From the NCBI GenBank assembly GCA_017461565.1, contig JAFTXQ010000004.1:231160-295159 (forward strand): a DNA stretch of 64,000 nucleotides, written 5' to 3'. The position numbers were made by a program, and so were the translations under genes. The stretch is from Oscillospiraceae bacterium (GTDB lineage: Bacteria > Bacillota > Clostridia > Oscillospirales > Ruminococcaceae). Numbering within the stretch: the first letter of the stretch is position 1; every line of letters begins with the position of its first letter. The notes beneath the pieces are model-generated. The model made no database searches, had not been told where the DNA came from, and was given only the letters and a program-made list of their open reading frames with translations. Of the stretch, positions 15,852 to 25,199 are shown piece by piece.

Positions 15852-16322
15852 TCATGTTTTGTGCGCCTTGCAGCAGAACTCCTCAGCGGTCAGTTTGAGG
15901 ATAGCTACGTTGTTGAGTGCTTGCTCGCTGTATTTGTGCTCGCCTGCTCCTGCGTACTTGTTCATTATCGAGTTAAGACCTGTAAGCTTTTCTATGCCGT
16001 TTATAATGTCTATTGTGCCTTTGCCAGTAATGCATTCATAGGCAGCGGAGAAACTGCAGGCGGTGTCGCCCTGGATTATCTCGCCCATTTTGTCGATCTC
16101 GAATGCGGCGTTATTGTTGGCTTTTATAAGGTCTATCTTTTTGCCTTGCGGTGCGCTGTGAAAATACAGCACCAGCTGGTCGCCCTCTAAGGTGTAACCG
16201 AAGCACATCGGGATCATATAGGGGAAATCCCCATCGTGCAGTGCTATACGGCAGACCTGTGCTTCTTTAAGTATTCTTTCTATTTCGGTTATGTCGGTTA
16301 TTTCTCTTTCTGATCTTCTCAT
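15852..16322 (-). CDS. Pyridoxamine 5'-phosphate oxidase family protein (NimA-like)
   Basis: A 156-residue FMN-binding split-barrel protein. It begins RRSEREITD and has CRIALHDGDFPYMIPMCFGY and LYFHSAPQGKKIDLI, typical of the nitroimidazole-resistance/flavin-reductase branch of the family. Such proteins bind FMN and reduce small molecules; the substrate here is unknown. ATG at 16322 is preferred over one 36 bases upstream because AAGGGGAAG lies at the right distance. It follows rpsT in the same direction, but a terminator separates them. Confidence 0.82.
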   Translation of the reverse strand: MRRSEREITDITEIERILKEAQVCRIALHDGDFPYMIPMCFGYTLEGDQLVLYFHSAPQGKKIDLIKANNNAAFEIDKMGEIIQGDTACSFSAAYECITGKGTIDIINGIEKLTGLNSIMNKYAGAGEHKYSEQALNNVAILKLTAEEFCCKAHKT

Positions 16323-16389
16323 AGATGTCTTCCCCTTTCGTGTCGCCCCTGGTTTCACTTACAGGGGCTTTTGTCTACACAAAAATAAG

Positions 16390-16415
16390 CACCCGCCTGC
16401 AATAGCGAGCGGGTG
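16390..16415 (-). terminator. Terminator of rpsT
   Basis: Stem CACCCGC / GCGGGTG (16390-16396 with 16409-16415); on the minus strand it is followed by TTATTTTTG. Confidence 0.85.
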
Positions 16416-16431
16416 AAGTTCCAATTGGAAA

Positions 16432-16677
16432 TTATGCAGATGCGTTAGCCTTCTTAGCGAGCTGGCTCTTGAGGCGGGCAGCCTTATTCTTGTGGATGAG
16501 GCCCTTACCTGCAGCCTTGTCTACGCTTACAACAGCGGTCTTGATAACCTCTGCCTCTGCACCCTCTGCACGTGCCTTCTTCAGAACAGTTCTGAGTCTT
16601 GTCTTGGCAGCCTTGTTAGCTTCTGTTCTCTGCTTTGCAACGAGAACTCTCTTCTTAGCAGACTTAATGTTGGGCAT
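16432..16677 (-). CDS. rpsT: 30S ribosomal protein S20
   Basis: An 81-residue basic helical protein starting MPNIKSAKKRVLVAKQR, full length for S20, which binds the 5' domain of 16S rRNA early in 30S assembly. GGAGG precedes the ATG. It is divergent from gpr, a pairing common in spore-forming Firmicutes. A monocistronic transcript is suggested by the terminator just downstream. Confidence 0.97.
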   Translation of the reverse strand: MPNIKSAKKRVLVAKQRTEANKAAKTRLRTVLKKARAEGAEAEVIKTAVVSVDKAAGKGLIHKNKAARLKSQLAKKANASA

Positions 16678-16892
16678 TATGATTCACCTCCGTATCAAAA
16701 TTACGAGCAAAAGATCCTGTATTTTTACGCAGTCTATGGGAAATCTATCTATATTCACCAAAAAAACTGCTGTAAAGTTTGAAATTTTATAAGCTCGGTT
16801 TATTTTTTCTCATAATACACTTAATTATATCACAACCGAAAACAAATTGCAATAGTTTTTTTAAATTTTTATTCAAATTAAGGAGAAATTTT

Positions 16893-17621
16893 ATGTTCAG
16901 AACCGGACTGGCCGTTGAGACGGCAGAGTATGCGGAGGGTCTTTGTGGAACGAGGATGACGAGGCGAAGGGTAGGAAGGGTCAAGGTAACGGATATCAGG
17001 ATAAGCGAAAAAGACGCTGATCGTCTTGGAAAGAACGCAGGCCGATATATCAGCATTGAGGGTGATCCGCAGGAGCGCATGATGCCGATGCTTGTGTGCA
17101 AGGCGCTTGAACAGCTGATACCACACAGGGGGACCATACTTGTGGCGGGGCTTGGCAATCCTGATGTGGCTTATGACAGTCTTGGCTCGAGGTGTGTGGG
17201 AATGATCGACAGAAAAAATGAGCACAGGAAGATCGCTGCAATAGAAACAGATGTAGCGGCAAAAACGGGTATCGATACTGCTTGTATGATAAGAGCGGTT
17301 GCACGGGAGCTTGAGGCATCGTGCGTTATTGCGGTGGACGCTCTCGCTTGTCGTGAACCACTGCGGGCGGGCAGCACGATACAGATATCCGATACCGGAC
17401 TTCAGCCCGGATCGGGGGTGACAGAGCAAACGCCTGTTCTTGACGCCGATTTCGTGGGTGTTCCTGTGATAGCGGTCGGCGTACCGATGGTGAGCGAGCT
17501 TTGGGCGATCACCCATAACAATATGCATAAGGGTATACTTGCGGCGCCTGCAAATGTACCTATGTTGACAGCGGCGTGGGCTGGGGTTATATCCGCCGCC
17601 ATCAATGATATTATATTATAA
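16893..17621 (+). CDS. gpr: GPR endopeptidase (spore germination protease)
   Basis: A 242-residue protease that degrades the small acid-soluble proteins protecting spore DNA, releasing amino acids at germination. Family motifs include VAGLGNPDVAYDSLGSR, VIAVDALACREP, ISDTGLQPGSGV and ITHNNMHKGI. The enzyme is atypical, without a classical catalytic triad, and is made as a zymogen activated by removal of an N-terminal propeptide. The form here is short at the N terminus compared with the Bacillus protein (about 370 residues). ATG at 16893 has AAGGAG eight bases upstream. The gene argues that the organism, or a recent ancestor, sporulates. Confidence 0.93.
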   Translation: MFRTGLAVETAEYAEGLCGTRMTRRRVGRVKVTDIRISEKDADRLGKNAGRYISIEGDPQERMMPMLVCKALEQLIPHRGTILVAGLGNPDVAYDSLGSRCVGMIDRKNEHRKIAAIETDVAAKTGIDTACMIRAVARELEASCVIAVDALACREPLRAGSTIQISDTGLQPGSGVTEQTPVLDADFVGVPVIAVGVPMVSELWAITHNNMHKGILAAPANVPMLTAAWAGVISAAINDIIL

Positions 17622-17682
17622 TAGTATATTTGCGTTTTGCGGGCGCAAAAATATACAGATAGGATAATTGGGGGGCGATATT

Positions 17683-17704
17683 TCGCATTGTACTGCGATT
17701 TTTT
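17683..17704 (+). terminator. Probable terminator of gpr
   Basis: Short stem TCGCA (17683-17687) with TGCGA (17694-17698), loop TTGTAC, followed by six T. Confidence 0.55.
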
Positions 17705-17778
17705 GAGGTTTTGTGCAAGATGCATAAAAAACAGGTGAAAATATCTGCAAAATTCTCTTGGAGCTGCGGAATTAGTTC

Positions 17779-17807
17779 TTGCAATTGGCTTAAGGATGTG
17801 GTACAAT
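17779..17807 (+). promoter_or_regulatory. Promoter of the S10-spc-alpha ribosomal cluster
   Basis: TTGCAA (17779-17784), 17-base spacer, TACAAT (17802-17807). No other clear promoter lies between here and rpsJ, so transcripts start near 17814 with a leader of about 285 bases. Confidence 0.75.
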
Positions 17808-17813
17808 TATTTT

Positions 17814-18097
17814 TGCGGGTGTGTAGCTATAACTATGCACCATAATACAAACGGCATAGGCGTAGATGTCGGAGGTTGCGCAGTTTCTGCGGTAATTTCG
17901 ACGGAGCAGGTCCGGTTTTAAATCGGGCGCAGAAGATTTACAGAAAACGTGATGTTTACGGCTGATTCCGCTGTTAAAGTGTCCGAAAGGTTTCGGATAA
18001 CTAACGGTGAGTTGATGTTAAGATGAAACACACGGTACAGTGGATTTTTCAAAATAAGCTTTTGCCAGTATCAAACTACAGAAGGAGTTGAAAAATC
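17814..18097 (+). promoter_or_regulatory. Long structured leader of the S10 operon
   Basis: This non-coding leader can fold into two compact domains. Domain 1 is a three-way junction: P1 TTGCGC/GCGCAG (17876-17881 with 17927-17932), P2 CTGC/GCAG (17887-17890 with 17906-17909), P3 CCGGT/ATCGG (17912-17916 with 17922-17926). Domain 2 is CTGTTA/TAACGG (17971-17976 with 18002-18007) enclosing TCCGAA/TTCGGA (17982-17987 with 17992-17997). In other bacteria S10 leaders bind L4 to control the operon; whether this one does is inference. An RBS GAAGGAG precedes rpsJ. Confidence 0.6.
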
Positions 18098-18409
18098 ATG
18101 GCAGCAAACGAGAAGGTAAGAATCAAGATCAAGGGTTACGAGCACAGCGTAGTTGACGCAGCAGCTAAGAAGATCGTAGAGACTGCAACTCGCACAGGCG
18201 CTAGAGTAGCCGGCCCCGTTCCGCTCCCCACAAACAAGGAAGTTATCACAATCCTGAGAGCGGTTCACAAGTACAAGGACTCCCGTGAGCAGTTCGAGCT
18301 GAGAACTCACAAGCGTCTTATCGACGTTATCCGTCCTTCCGCAAAGACTGTTGAGGCTCTGCAGACACTGGAGCTTCCCGCAGGCGTAGAAATTTCAATG
18401 GATATCTAA
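18098..18409 (+). CDS. rpsJ: 30S ribosomal protein S10
   Basis: A 103-residue protein, full length, starting after a Met-Ala-Ala leader with [20 protein letters not shown]. It sits in the 30S head and, as NusE, also takes part in transcription antitermination, which matters for rRNA operons such as the one at the end of this window. GAAGGAG lies upstream. First gene of the cluster; a 118-base structured gap follows before rplC. Confidence 0.97.
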   Translation: MAANEKVRIKIKGYEHSVVDAAAKKIVETATRTGARVAGPVPLPTNKEVITILRAVHKYKDSREQFELRTHKRLIDVIRPSAKTVEALQTLELPAGVEISMDI

Positions 18410-18429
18410 TTATAGATCATTGGAGTTAT

Positions 18430-18500
18430 GTTGGCGAAAGCCAACCACTAACCACGCACCGTTAAAGGTGCTGGTCAAGTTGGAGTGATAACACTTCAAC
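18430..18500 (+). promoter_or_regulatory. Three consecutive hairpins between rpsJ and rplC
   Basis: Hairpin 1: GTTGGC-GAAA-GCCAAC (18430-18445), a GNRA tetraloop. Hairpin 2: ACCA-GCACC / GGTGC-TGGT with a bulged C (18451-18475). Hairpin 3: GTTGGAGTG-ATAA-CACTTCAAC (18479-18500). None has a T tail, so they are not terminators. They fill most of the gap and end 27 bases before rplC. Confidence 0.65.
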
Positions 18501-18527
18501 CAATAACCAAAAGGAGGAAAAGCCGAA

Positions 18528-19160
18528 ATGACAAAGGCAATCATCGGCAAGAAGATCGGCATGACGCAGATCTTCGACGAAGCAGGCAAGGTTGTTCCCG
18601 TAACAGTAATCGAAGCGGGTCCCTGCGTAGTAGTTCAGAAGAAGACAACCGAAAATGACGGCTACGAGGCTGTTCAGCTTGGTTTCGGAGATGTATCTCC
18701 CAAGCACGTTAACAAGCCCGAGGCTGGTCACTTCAAGAAGAACGATATCGCGTTCAAGAGAACCCTTAAGGAGTTCCGTTTTGATGACATCTCCGCTATG
18801 AATGTTGGCGATGTTCTCAAGGCAGACGTTTTTGCTGAGGGCGACGTTATCGACGTTGCAGGTATCAGCAAGGGTAAGGGCTTCACAGGCGCAATCAAGC
18901 GTCACAACCAGCACAGACTTGACGAGTCCCACGGTTCCGGTCCTGTAGTTAGACAGGCAGGCTCTATGGGCGCTTGCTCCAGCCCCTCCAGAATCTTCAA
19001 GGGCAAGGGCATGGCAGGTCACATGGGTGCTGAGAAGGTTACGGTTCAGAACCTGGTAGTTGTTAAGGTTGATGTTGAAAACAACCTGATCGCTGTCAAG
19101 GGTGCTGTTCCCGGACCTAAGGGCGGCGTTGTTACAATCTGCGACGCTGTTAAGGCTTAA
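18528..19160 (+). CDS. rplC: 50S ribosomal protein L3
   Basis: A 210-residue protein, full length, starting [20 protein letters not shown]. The long central loop reaching the peptidyl-transferase centre is present ([20 protein letters not shown]). L3 starts 50S assembly by binding the 3' end of 23S rRNA. AAGGAGG precedes the ATG; rplD follows after 17 bases. Confidence 0.97.
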   Translation: MTKAIIGKKIGMTQIFDEAGKVVPVTVIEAGPCVVVQKKTTENDGYEAVQLGFGDVSPKHVNKPEAGHFKKNDIAFKRTLKEFRFDDISAMNVGDVLKADVFAEGDVIDVAGISKGKGFTGAIKRHNQHRLDESHGSGPVVRQAGSMGACSSPSRIFKGKGMAGHMGAEKVTVQNLVVVKVDVENNLIAVKGAVPGPKGGVVTICDAVKA

Positions 19161-19177
19161 GAGGGGAGGACACTATC

Positions 19178-19801
19178 ATGTCAAAGATTAACGTAGTAGA
19201 TATGGCGGGTAAGGTCGTTTCCGAAATCGAGCTTAACGATGCAGTTTTCGGCATTGAGCCTAACAAGACCGCAATGCACTCCGCTGTTGTGAATTATCTC
19301 GCAAATCAGCGTCAGGGCACACAGTCCACACTTACCAGAACAGAGGTAAGCGGCGGCGGAAGAAAGCCCTGGAGACAGAAGGGTACAGGCCACGCAAGAC
19401 AGGGTTCCACAAGAGCTCCCCAGTGGAGACACGGTGGTATCGCACTCGGCCCCAAGCCCCGTTCCTACAGATTCACACTGAACAAGAAGGTTAAGAAGCT
19501 GGCTATGCTCTCTGCACTGTCCTGCAAGGTTGCCGGCAACGAGATGATCGTTGTTGACGCTATCAAGACCGACGAGTTCAAGACAAAGACAATGGTTGCT
19601 ATGCTCAAGGCTCTGGGCGCTGAGAAGAAGACTCTCATCGTTCTGGACAGCGTAGACAACAAGGTTATCAAGTCCGCAGCAAACATCGAGGGCGCTAAGA
19701 CCACACAGGTCAACACTCTCAATGTTTACGATATCCTTAACTGCGACAAGTTCGTAATCGTTAAGGGTGCTGTGGAGAAGCTTGAGGAGGTGTACGCATA
19801 A
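19178..19801 (+). CDS. rplD: 50S ribosomal protein L4
   Basis: A 207-residue protein with the conserved exit-tunnel loop segment [21 protein letters not shown]4 binds domain I of 23S rRNA and in several bacteria represses its own S10 operon through the leader RNA, making it the prime candidate ligand for the leader at 17814-18097. Its stop overlaps the rplW start (TAATG). Confidence 0.97.
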   Translation: MSKINVVDMAGKVVSEIELNDAVFGIEPNKTAMHSAVVNYLANQRQGTQSTLTRTEVSGGGRKPWRQKGTGHARQGSTRAPQWRHGGIALGPKPRSYRFTLNKKVKKLAMLSALSCKVAGNEMIVVDAIKTDEFKTKTMVAMLKALGAEKKTLIVLDSVDNKVIKSAANIEGAKTTQVNTLNVYDILNCDKFVIVKGAVEKLEEVYA

Positions 19802-20100
19802 TGGTAAAGACAGCTCAGGATATTATCATCAAGCCCATCATCACAGAGCACAGCATGGAGTGTCTGGCTGCCGGCAAGTACACATTCAAGGTTGCTAAGA
19901 ATGCCAACAAGATCGAGATCGCTAAGGCAGTTGAGACCCTGTTCAAGGGCGTTAAGGTTGCTAAGGTCAACACCATCAGCGTTCGTGGCAGAATGAAGAG
20001 AATGGGTAGAAACGAAGGCTATACTTCCTCCTGGAAGAAGGCAATCGTAACTCTCGCAGAAGGCTCTAAGACAATCGAGTTCTTCGATGGAATGATTTAA
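19801..20100 (+). CDS. rplW: 50S ribosomal protein L23
   Basis: A 99-residue protein, [20 protein letters not shown], with the typical [15 protein letters not shown] and IKTVNT-like core ([15 protein letters not shown]). L23 sits at the tunnel exit and docks trigger factor and SRP. Translationally coupled to rplD by a TAATG overlap. Confidence 0.97.
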   Translation: MVKTAQDIIIKPIITEHSMECLAAGKYTFKVAKNANKIEIAKAVETLFKGVKVAKVNTISVRGRMKRMGRNEGYTSSWKKAIVTLAEGSKTIEFFDGMI

Positions 20101-20117
20101 GTAAGGAGTGAAACGAA

Positions 20118-20951
20118 ATGGCTATTAAGACTTACAAGCCTGTCAATAACAGCCGTCGTGGTATGACTGTTACTGATTACAGCGGCTTATCTAAAGTAGC
20201 TCCTGAAAAGAGCCTTTTAGAGCCCGTAAAGAAGACAGCAGGCCGTAACAGCTACGGTCGTATCACCGTTAGACATCACGGTGGCGGTAACAGAAGAAAG
20301 TACCGCGTTATCGACTTCAAGAGAAACAAGCAGGGCATGAACGCTACTGTTATGACTCTCGAGTACGATCCCAACAGATCCGCATTCATCGCCCTCGTTC
20401 AGTACGAGGATGGCGAGAAGAGATACATCATCGCTCCCGATGGCCTTAAGGTTGGCGACGTAGTTCGCGCAGGCAGCGATGCTGACATCAAGCCCGGTAA
20501 TGCTCTTGCTCTTGCAGACATTCCCGTAGGTACAGTTATCCACAACATCGAGCTTCACCCCGGTAAGGGCGCTCAGCTCGTTCGTTCCGCTGGTAACATG
20601 GCTCAGCTCATGGGTAAGGAAGGCAAGCTTGCAATGGTACGTCTCCCCTCCGGTGAGATGAGATACGTTCCCGTAGAGTGCATGGCTACAATCGGTGTTG
20701 TTTCCAACCTCGACCACGAGAACGTTCACCTCGGTAAGGCTGGTAGAACACGTCACCTGGGTATCAGACCCACAGTTCGTGGTTCTGTAATGAACCCCAA
20801 CGACCACCCGCACGGTGGTGGTGAGGGTAAGTCCCCCGTTGGACGTCCCGGCCCTGTTACACCTTGGGGCAAGCCCGCTCTCGGTTACAAGACACGTTCT
20901 ACCAAGAAGGCTTCCAACAAGTTCATTGTTAAGAGAAGAAACGCTAAGTAA
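20118..20951 (+). CDS. rplB: 50S ribosomal protein L2
   Basis: A 277-residue protein, full length, with [17 protein letters not shown] near the N terminus and the conserved C-terminal [20 protein letters not shown] containing the His required for peptidyl-transferase activity. AAGGAG upstream. A 127-base gap to rpsS follows; it holds a weak GCACA/TGTGC hairpin (20991-21013) and no gene. Confidence 0.98.
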   Translation: MAIKTYKPVNNSRRGMTVTDYSGLSKVAPEKSLLEPVKKTAGRNSYGRITVRHHGGGNRRKYRVIDFKRNKQGMNATVMTLEYDPNRSAFIALVQYEDGEKRYIIAPDGLKVGDVVRAGSDADIKPGNALALADIPVGTVIHNIELHPGKGAQLVRSAGNMAQLMGKEGKLAMVRLPSGEMRYVPVECMATIGVVSNLDHENVHLGKAGRTRHLGIRPTVRGSVMNPNDHPHGGGEGKSPVGRPGPVTPWGKPALGYKTRSTKKASNKFIVKRRNAK

Positions 20952-21078
20952 TAAAATTACCCAAAAGTTGTTGTTAACAAGAACAGCGTTGCACATCATG
21001 ATTAAAGTTGTGCGTAAAACGGCAGGCCGATTCCGCTGCTCATTAACTTGCAGCTAAACTTGAAAGGAAATAATTAAG

Positions 21079-21357
21079 ATGGGAAGAAGCATCAAAAAAG
21101 GACCATATGTCCAGGAAGCTCTCATGAAGAGAGTTCTCGCGATGAACGAAGCAGGTGAGAAGAAGGTTCTCAAGACTTGGAGCCGTTCTTCCACAATATT
21201 CCCTGACTTCGTTGGTCATACATTCGCAGTTCACGATGGCAGAAAGCATGTTCCTGTATATGTTACAGAGGACATGGTAGGCCACAAGCTTGGTGAGTTT
21301 GCTCCTACAAGAACCTACAAGGGTCACGCAGGCAGCAAGACAACAGGCAAGAAGTAA
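21079..21357 (+). CDS. rpsS: 30S ribosomal protein S19
   Basis: A 92-residue protein starting [15 protein letters not shown] with the conserved [20 protein letters not shown] and [11 protein letters not shown]. It binds the 30S head with S13 near the A-site tRNA. GAAAGGA precedes the ATG; rplV follows 12 bases later. Confidence 0.98.
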   Translation: MGRSIKKGPYVQEALMKRVLAMNEAGEKKVLKTWSRSSTIFPDFVGHTFAVHDGRKHVPVYVTEDMVGHKLGEFAPTRTYKGHAGSKTTGKK

Positions 21358-21369
21358 GGAGGTAGAAAT

Positions 21370-21705
21370 ATGGAAGCTAGAGCAGAACTCAGACAGGTTC
21401 GTATTTCTCCCCGTAAGGTTGGTATCGTACTCGACCTGATCAGAAACAAGCCTGTTGAAACCGCAATGGCAATACTCAATAACACACCTAAGTCCGCATG
21501 TGAGCCTCTCGCAAAGCTCCTCAAGTCCGCAGTAGCTAACGCAGAGAACAATCACAACATGGACACAAGCCGCCTTTACGTTTCCGAGTGCTTCGTAGGC
21601 GCAGGTGTTACCTTAAAGCGTATCAGAGCCAAGGATCACGGCCGTGCTCACAGAATTCTGAAGAGAACGTCCAACATCGTACTGGTTGTTAAAGAAGCAG
21701 AATAA
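21370..21705 (+). CDS. rplV: 50S ribosomal protein L22
   Basis: A 111-residue protein starting [17 protein letters not shown], with the beta-hairpin that lines the exit tunnel near the end ([18 protein letters not shown]), the region where macrolide-resistance changes arise in other species. AAGGAGG upstream. Confidence 0.98.
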   Translation: MEARAELRQVRISPRKVGIVLDLIRNKPVETAMAILNNTPKSACEPLAKLLKSAVANAENNHNMDTSRLYVSECFVGAGVTLKRIRAKDHGRAHRILKRTSNIVLVVKEAE

Positions 21706-21719
21706 GGAGGAGAATAACA

Positions 21720-22475
21720 ATGGGACAGAAGGTTAATCCACATGGTCTCAGAGTGGGTGTAATCAAGGATTGGGATTCTCGCTGGTTCGCGGGCAAGGCA
21801 ACCTTTGGTGATACACTTGTTGAGGACTACAAAATTCGTGAGCTTCTGAAGAAGAAGCTTTACAAGGCCGGCGTTCCCTCGATCCAGATCGAGAGAAGCG
21901 GCGATAAGGTTACAGTTGCAATCGAGTGCGCAAAGCCCGGTATGGTTATCGGCGCTAAGGGTGCAGAGGTTGACAAGCTGAAGGCAGAGCTTGAGAAGTT
22001 CACCGGCAAGAAGGTTGACGTTAAGATCATCGAGGTAAGAAACCCCGATATGAACGCTCAGCTCGTTGCGGAGAACATCGCTCAGCAGCTTGAGGGCCGT
22101 GTATCTTTCAGACGTGCTATGAAGTCTGTTATCGGCAGAACAATGAAGAGCGGCGCTAAGGGTATCAAGACAATGGTAAGCGGCCGTCTCGGCGGTGCCG
22201 AGATCGCTAGAAGCGAGTCTTACCACGAGGGTACAATCCCGCTGCAGACACTGCGTGCTGACATCGACTACGGTGTAGCAAGAGCAAACACAACATACGG
22301 CGTAATCGGCGTTAAGGTTTGGATCTACAAGGGTGAAGTTCTTAAGGGCGAGATCCCCGCACAGAGAACTGAGAGACCCGACAGACGTCGCCGTGACGAC
22401 AGAGCAGGCAGAGGCCGTGACGATCGTCGTCCCCGCAGACCCAGAGAGGCTAAAAAAGAAGGAGGTAACGAATAA
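21720..22475 (+). CDS. rpsC: 30S ribosomal protein S3
   Basis: A 251-residue protein with an N-terminal KH domain ([18 protein letters not shown]) and the S3 C-terminal domain ([12 protein letters not shown]). The tail from about residue 214 is a very Arg/Asp-rich, disordered extension that makes it longer than the 218-233 residues usual in Firmicutes; similar tails occur in some Clostridia. Its stop overlaps the rplP start (TAATG). Confidence 0.97.
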   Translation: MGQKVNPHGLRVGVIKDWDSRWFAGKATFGDTLVEDYKIRELLKKKLYKAGVPSIQIERSGDKVTVAIECAKPGMVIGAKGAEVDKLKAELEKFTGKKVDVKIIEVRNPDMNAQLVAENIAQQLEGRVSFRRAMKSVIGRTMKSGAKGIKTMVSGRLGGAEIARSESYHEGTIPLQTLRADIDYGVARANTTYGVIGVKVWIYKGEVLKGEIPAQRTERPDRRRRDDRAGRGRDDRRPRRPREAKKEGGNE

Positions 22476-22897
22476 TGCTGCTTCCAAAGAGAGTTAAATA
22501 CAGAAGAGTCCAGAGAGGCCGTCGTGCCGGCGTAGCTACCAGAGGTAACAAGGTAACAAACGGCGAGTTTGGTCTCCAGGCACTCGAGGCTGCTTGGATC
22601 AAGTCCAACCAGATCGAGGCTGCCCGTATCGCTATGACACGTTACATCAAGCGTGGCGGTCAGGTATGGATCAAGATATTCCCCGATAAGCCCGTTACAG
22701 GTAAGGCACTCGGTACTCGAATGGGTTCCGGTAAGGGTGCTCCCGAGTACTGGGTAGCAGTAGTTAAGCCCGGCAGAGTAATGTTCGAGATCGCCGGCGT
22801 ACCCGAGGAGACTGCTCGTGAGGCTATCCGTCTCGCTATGCACAAGCTCCCCATCAAGTGCAAATTTGTTAAGAAGGAAGACGGAGGTGAGCTTTAA
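22475..22897 (+). CDS. rplP: 50S ribosomal protein L16
   Basis: A 140-residue protein starting [15 protein letters not shown], with the conserved [21 protein letters not shown]16 organises the aminoacyl-tRNA site of the 50S subunit. It is coupled by TAATG overlaps both to rpsC and to rpmC. Confidence 0.98.
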   Translation: MLLPKRVKYRRVQRGRRAGVATRGNKVTNGEFGLQALEAAWIKSNQIEAARIAMTRYIKRGGQVWIKIFPDKPVTGKALGTRMGSGKGAPEYWVAVVKPGRVMFEIAGVPEETAREAIRLAMHKLPIKCKFVKKEDGGEL

Positions 22898-23097
22898 TGA
22901 AGGCATCAGAAATCAAGTATCTCTCAGAGACAGAGCTCGAAACAAAGCTCGCTGAACTCAAGCAGGAGCTTTTCAACCTGCGCTTCCAGCTTGCCGTAAA
23001 TCAGCTTGACAACCCCACAAGAATCAAGGCTGTCAAGAAGGATATCGCTCGCATCAAGACAATCCAGCGTCAGCGCGAGCTCGCGGCAAACAATTAA
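22897..23097 (+). CDS. rpmC: 50S ribosomal protein L29
   Basis: A 66-residue two-helix protein, with [20 protein letters not shown] and [12 protein letters not shown], standing near the tunnel exit next to L23. Start overlaps the rplP stop. Confidence 0.97.
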   Translation: MKASEIKYLSETELETKLAELKQELFNLRFQLAVNQLDNPTRIKAVKKDIARIKTIQRQRELAANN

Positions 23098-23116
23098 GGA
23101 AGGAGGATAAGAACTA

Positions 23117-23371
23117 ATGGAAAGAGCTTTAAGAAAGACCAGAGTTGGTAAGGTAGTAAGCAACAAGATGGATAAGACAATCGTCGTTGCCATCGAGGAC
23201 AATGTTCGTCATCCTCTTTACAAGAAGATTGTAAAGCGCACAATCAAGCTCAAGGCACACGATGAACAGAACACTTGCGGAATCGGCGACAGAGTTGAGA
23301 TCATGGAAACTCGCCCCCTTTCCAAGGATAAGAGATGGCGCCTTGTTAACGTCATCGAGCGTGCTAAGTAA
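23117..23371 (+). CDS. rpsQ: 30S ribosomal protein S17
   Basis: An 84-residue OB-fold protein starting [20 protein letters not shown], with [19 protein letters not shown] and [16 protein letters not shown]. It binds 16S rRNA helices 7 and 11. AAGGAGGA precedes the ATG. Confidence 0.98.
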   Translation: MERALRKTRVGKVVSNKMDKTIVVAIEDNVRHPLYKKIVKRTIKLKAHDEQNTCGIGDRVEIMETRPLSKDKRWRLVNVIERAK

Positions 23372-23408
23372 TTAGCCCGTCACAAGTAACGAAAGGAGTT
23401 TATAAGCC

Positions 23409-23777
23409 ATGGTTCAGATGCAGACATTGCTCAAGGTTGCCGACAACACAGGCGCTAAGGAGCTTATGTGTATCAGAGTACTCGGCGGTACTCGCAGAAA
23501 GTATGCGAATATCGGCGACGTAATCGTTGCTTCCGTTAAGAAAGCTACACCCGGCGGCGTTGTAAAGAAGGGTGACGTTGTAAAGTGCGTTATCGTTCGT
23601 TCCGCAAAGGGTCTCAGACGTGACGACGGAACATATATCCGCTTCGATGAAAACGCAGCGGTTATCATTAAGGAGGACAAAAATCCGAAGGGAACTCGTA
23701 TTTTTGGCCCAGTTGCTAGAGAGCTTCGTGACAAGGACTTCACAAAGATCCTGTCCCTCGCTCCCGAAGTACTTTAA
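23409..23777 (+). CDS. rplN: 50S ribosomal protein L14
   Basis: A 122-residue protein starting [20 protein letters not shown] and ending [12 protein letters not shown], canonical for L14, which forms intersubunit bridge B8 and is the docking site of silencing factor RsfS. GAAAGGAG upstream. Confidence 0.98.
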   Translation: MVQMQTLLKVADNTGAKELMCIRVLGGTRRKYANIGDVIVASVKKATPGGVVKKGDVVKCVIVRSAKGLRRDDGTYIRFDENAAVIIKEDKNPKGTRIFGPVARELRDKDFTKILSLAPEVL

Positions 23778-23793
23778 TTAGGAGGAGCCCCGA

Positions 23794-24114
23794 ATGAATA
23801 ACTTAAATGTTAAAACCGGCGATAACGTAAAGGTTATCAGCGGCCACGACAAGGGCAAGTCCGGTAAAATTGTCAGCGTTTCCGCAAAGGAAGGCAAGGT
23901 TATCGTTGAAGGCGTAAACATGGTTACAAAGCACGTTAAGCCCAGACAGGCTGGCCAGCTCGGCGGCCGTGTACAGGCAGAGGGTGCTATGTATGCTTCC
24001 AAGGTTATGCTTGTTTGCCCCAAGTGCGATAAGACTACAAGAGTAGCTCATAAGATTGAGGATGGCAAGAAGATCAGAGTTTGCAAGCACTGCGGCGCAG
24101 AGCTGAAATACTGA
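23794..24114 (+). CDS. rplX: 50S ribosomal protein L24, zinc-ribbon form
   Basis: A 106-residue KOW-domain protein (VKVISGHDKGKSGKIVSV) that initiates 50S assembly. The C terminus has two CxxC pairs (CPKC and CKHC) that would bind zinc, a variant seen in some Firmicutes. AGGAGG upstream. A 95-base gap before rplE contains a hairpin. Confidence 0.96.
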   Translation: MNNLNVKTGDNVKVISGHDKGKSGKIVSVSAKEGKVIVEGVNMVTKHVKPRQAGQLGGRVQAEGAMYASKVMLVCPKCDKTTRVAHKIEDGKKIRVCKHCGAELKY

Positions 24115-24145
24115 TATTGCCCGAGAGATAGGTCGGATACAAGAA

Positions 24146-24177
24146 ATGCCGCAGCGGTCAATGACGGCCGCAGGCAT
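24146..24177 (+). promoter_or_regulatory. Hairpin between rplX and rplE
   Basis: ATGCC (24146-24150) pairs with GGCAT (24173-24177), and inside it GCGG (24154-24157) pairs with CCGC (24168-24171). No T tail follows. Ends 32 bases before the rplE start. Confidence 0.45.
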
Positions 24178-24209
24178 TAAAATCCGGCTGTCAGATAGGA
24201 GTAATAACA

Positions 24210-24749
24210 ATGGCAAGAATGAAGACATTCTACAAGGAAACCGTTGCTCCCGCACTGTTCAAGAAGTTTGGTTACAAGTCTGTTATGCAGACTCCCAAGC
24301 TCGACAAGATCGTTGTGAACGTAGGTTGCGGCGAGGCAAAGGAAAATCAGAAGATCATCGAGAACGTTATGAACGAGCTTGGCACTATCACAGGTCAGAA
24401 GCCTGTTCCCTGCCGTTCTAAGAAGTCTGTAGCTAACTTCAAGCTCAGAGAGGGTCAGATCATCGGCGTTAAGGTTACACTTCGTGGCGATGTTATGTAC
24501 GAGTTCCTCGACAGACTTTTCAACGTTGCTCTTCCCCGTGTTCGTGACTTCAGAGGCATCAACCCCAACTCTTTCGATGGCAGAGGTAACTATTCCATGG
24601 GTCTCAAGGAACAGCTTATCTTCCCCGAGATCGAGTACGATAAGATCGACGCCGTAAGAGGTATGGACATCAACTTCATCACCACCGCAAAGACTGATGA
24701 AGAAGCTAGAGAGCTGCTCTCCCTGATGGGCGCTCCCTTTGAGAAGTAA
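24210..24749 (+). CDS. rplE: 50S ribosomal protein L5
   Basis: A 179-residue protein, full length, with [40 protein letters not shown] and [18 protein letters not shown]5 belongs to the 5S rRNA complex with L18 and contacts S13 across the subunit interface. TAGGAG upstream. Confidence 0.98.
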   Translation: MARMKTFYKETVAPALFKKFGYKSVMQTPKLDKIVVNVGCGEAKENQKIIENVMNELGTITGQKPVPCRSKKSVANFKLREGQIIGVKVTLRGDVMYEFLDRLFNVALPRVRDFRGINPNSFDGRGNYSMGLKEQLIFPEIEYDKIDAVRGMDINFITTAKTDEEARELLSLMGAPFEK

Positions 24750-24767
24750 GAAAGGACGGGAAATATA

Positions 24768-24953
24768 ATGGCTAAGAAGTCAATGATCGCTAAGCAGCAG
24801 AGAGCTCCCAAGTTCTCCACCCGTGCCTATAACAGATGCAAGATTTGCGGCAGACCCCATGCATACCTTCGCAAGTTCGGTATCTGCAGAATCTGCTTCA
24901 GAGAGCTTGCTTATAAGGGTCAGATCCCCGGTGTTAAGAAGGCTAGCTGGTAA
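24768..24953 (+). CDS. rpsN: 30S ribosomal protein S14, zinc type (type Z)
   Basis: A 61-residue protein with the zinc knuckle [20 protein letters not shown], the short zinc-dependent S14 of Firmicutes rather than the 100-residue zinc-free paralogue. AAAGGACGGG precedes the ATG. A 256-base gap to rpsH follows. Confidence 0.97.
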   Translation: MAKKSMIAKQQRAPKFSTRAYNRCKICGRPHAYLRKFGICRICFRELAYKGQIPGVKKASW

Positions 24954-24969
24954 TAAGCTGTTTTACAGG

Positions 24970-25199
24970 TTGGACGCCGCCTGAGGCGGTTTCCAAGGAA
25001 CGCCGATATCAATATCATCAGGTTCCATTAATTTGTTCCCTCGCCGGGCGGGTTTTTGACTACGAATAAAGCTCGGCTTACGGGACAAGGGATGTGTCTG
25101 AGATGCTACAGATGCAAACCGGTTCCGAATATACAGCCCGTAAGGGCAGATCATGACAGTACGACGGACAATTTGACTCCGTAACGGCTATCAAATAGG
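24970..25199 (+). promoter_or_regulatory. Structured gap upstream of rpsH
   Basis: The 256-base gap between rpsN and rpsH is the largest inside the cluster. It holds TTGGA/TCCAA (24970-24974 with 24992-24996) stacked on CCGCC-TGA-GGCGG (24977-24989), then GCCC-GTAA-GGGC (25136-25147), and ACGGA/TCCGT just ahead of the rpsH RBS. No gene is visible. S8 represses the spc operon by RNA binding in E. coli, so an S8 site is a reasonable guess. Confidence 0.5.

Noticed and set aside
17866-17895. Nine-codon leader peptide (MSEVAQFLR) in the S10 leader
   Set aside because: Only a weak upstream GG-rich site is present and the frame overlaps the proposed RNA helices; there is no repeated regulatory codon as in true attenuator peptides.
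20952-21078. Regulatory RNA between rplB and rpsS
   Set aside because: The 127-base gap has only a 5-bp GCACA/TGTGC stem with a long loop, too weak to list as an element.
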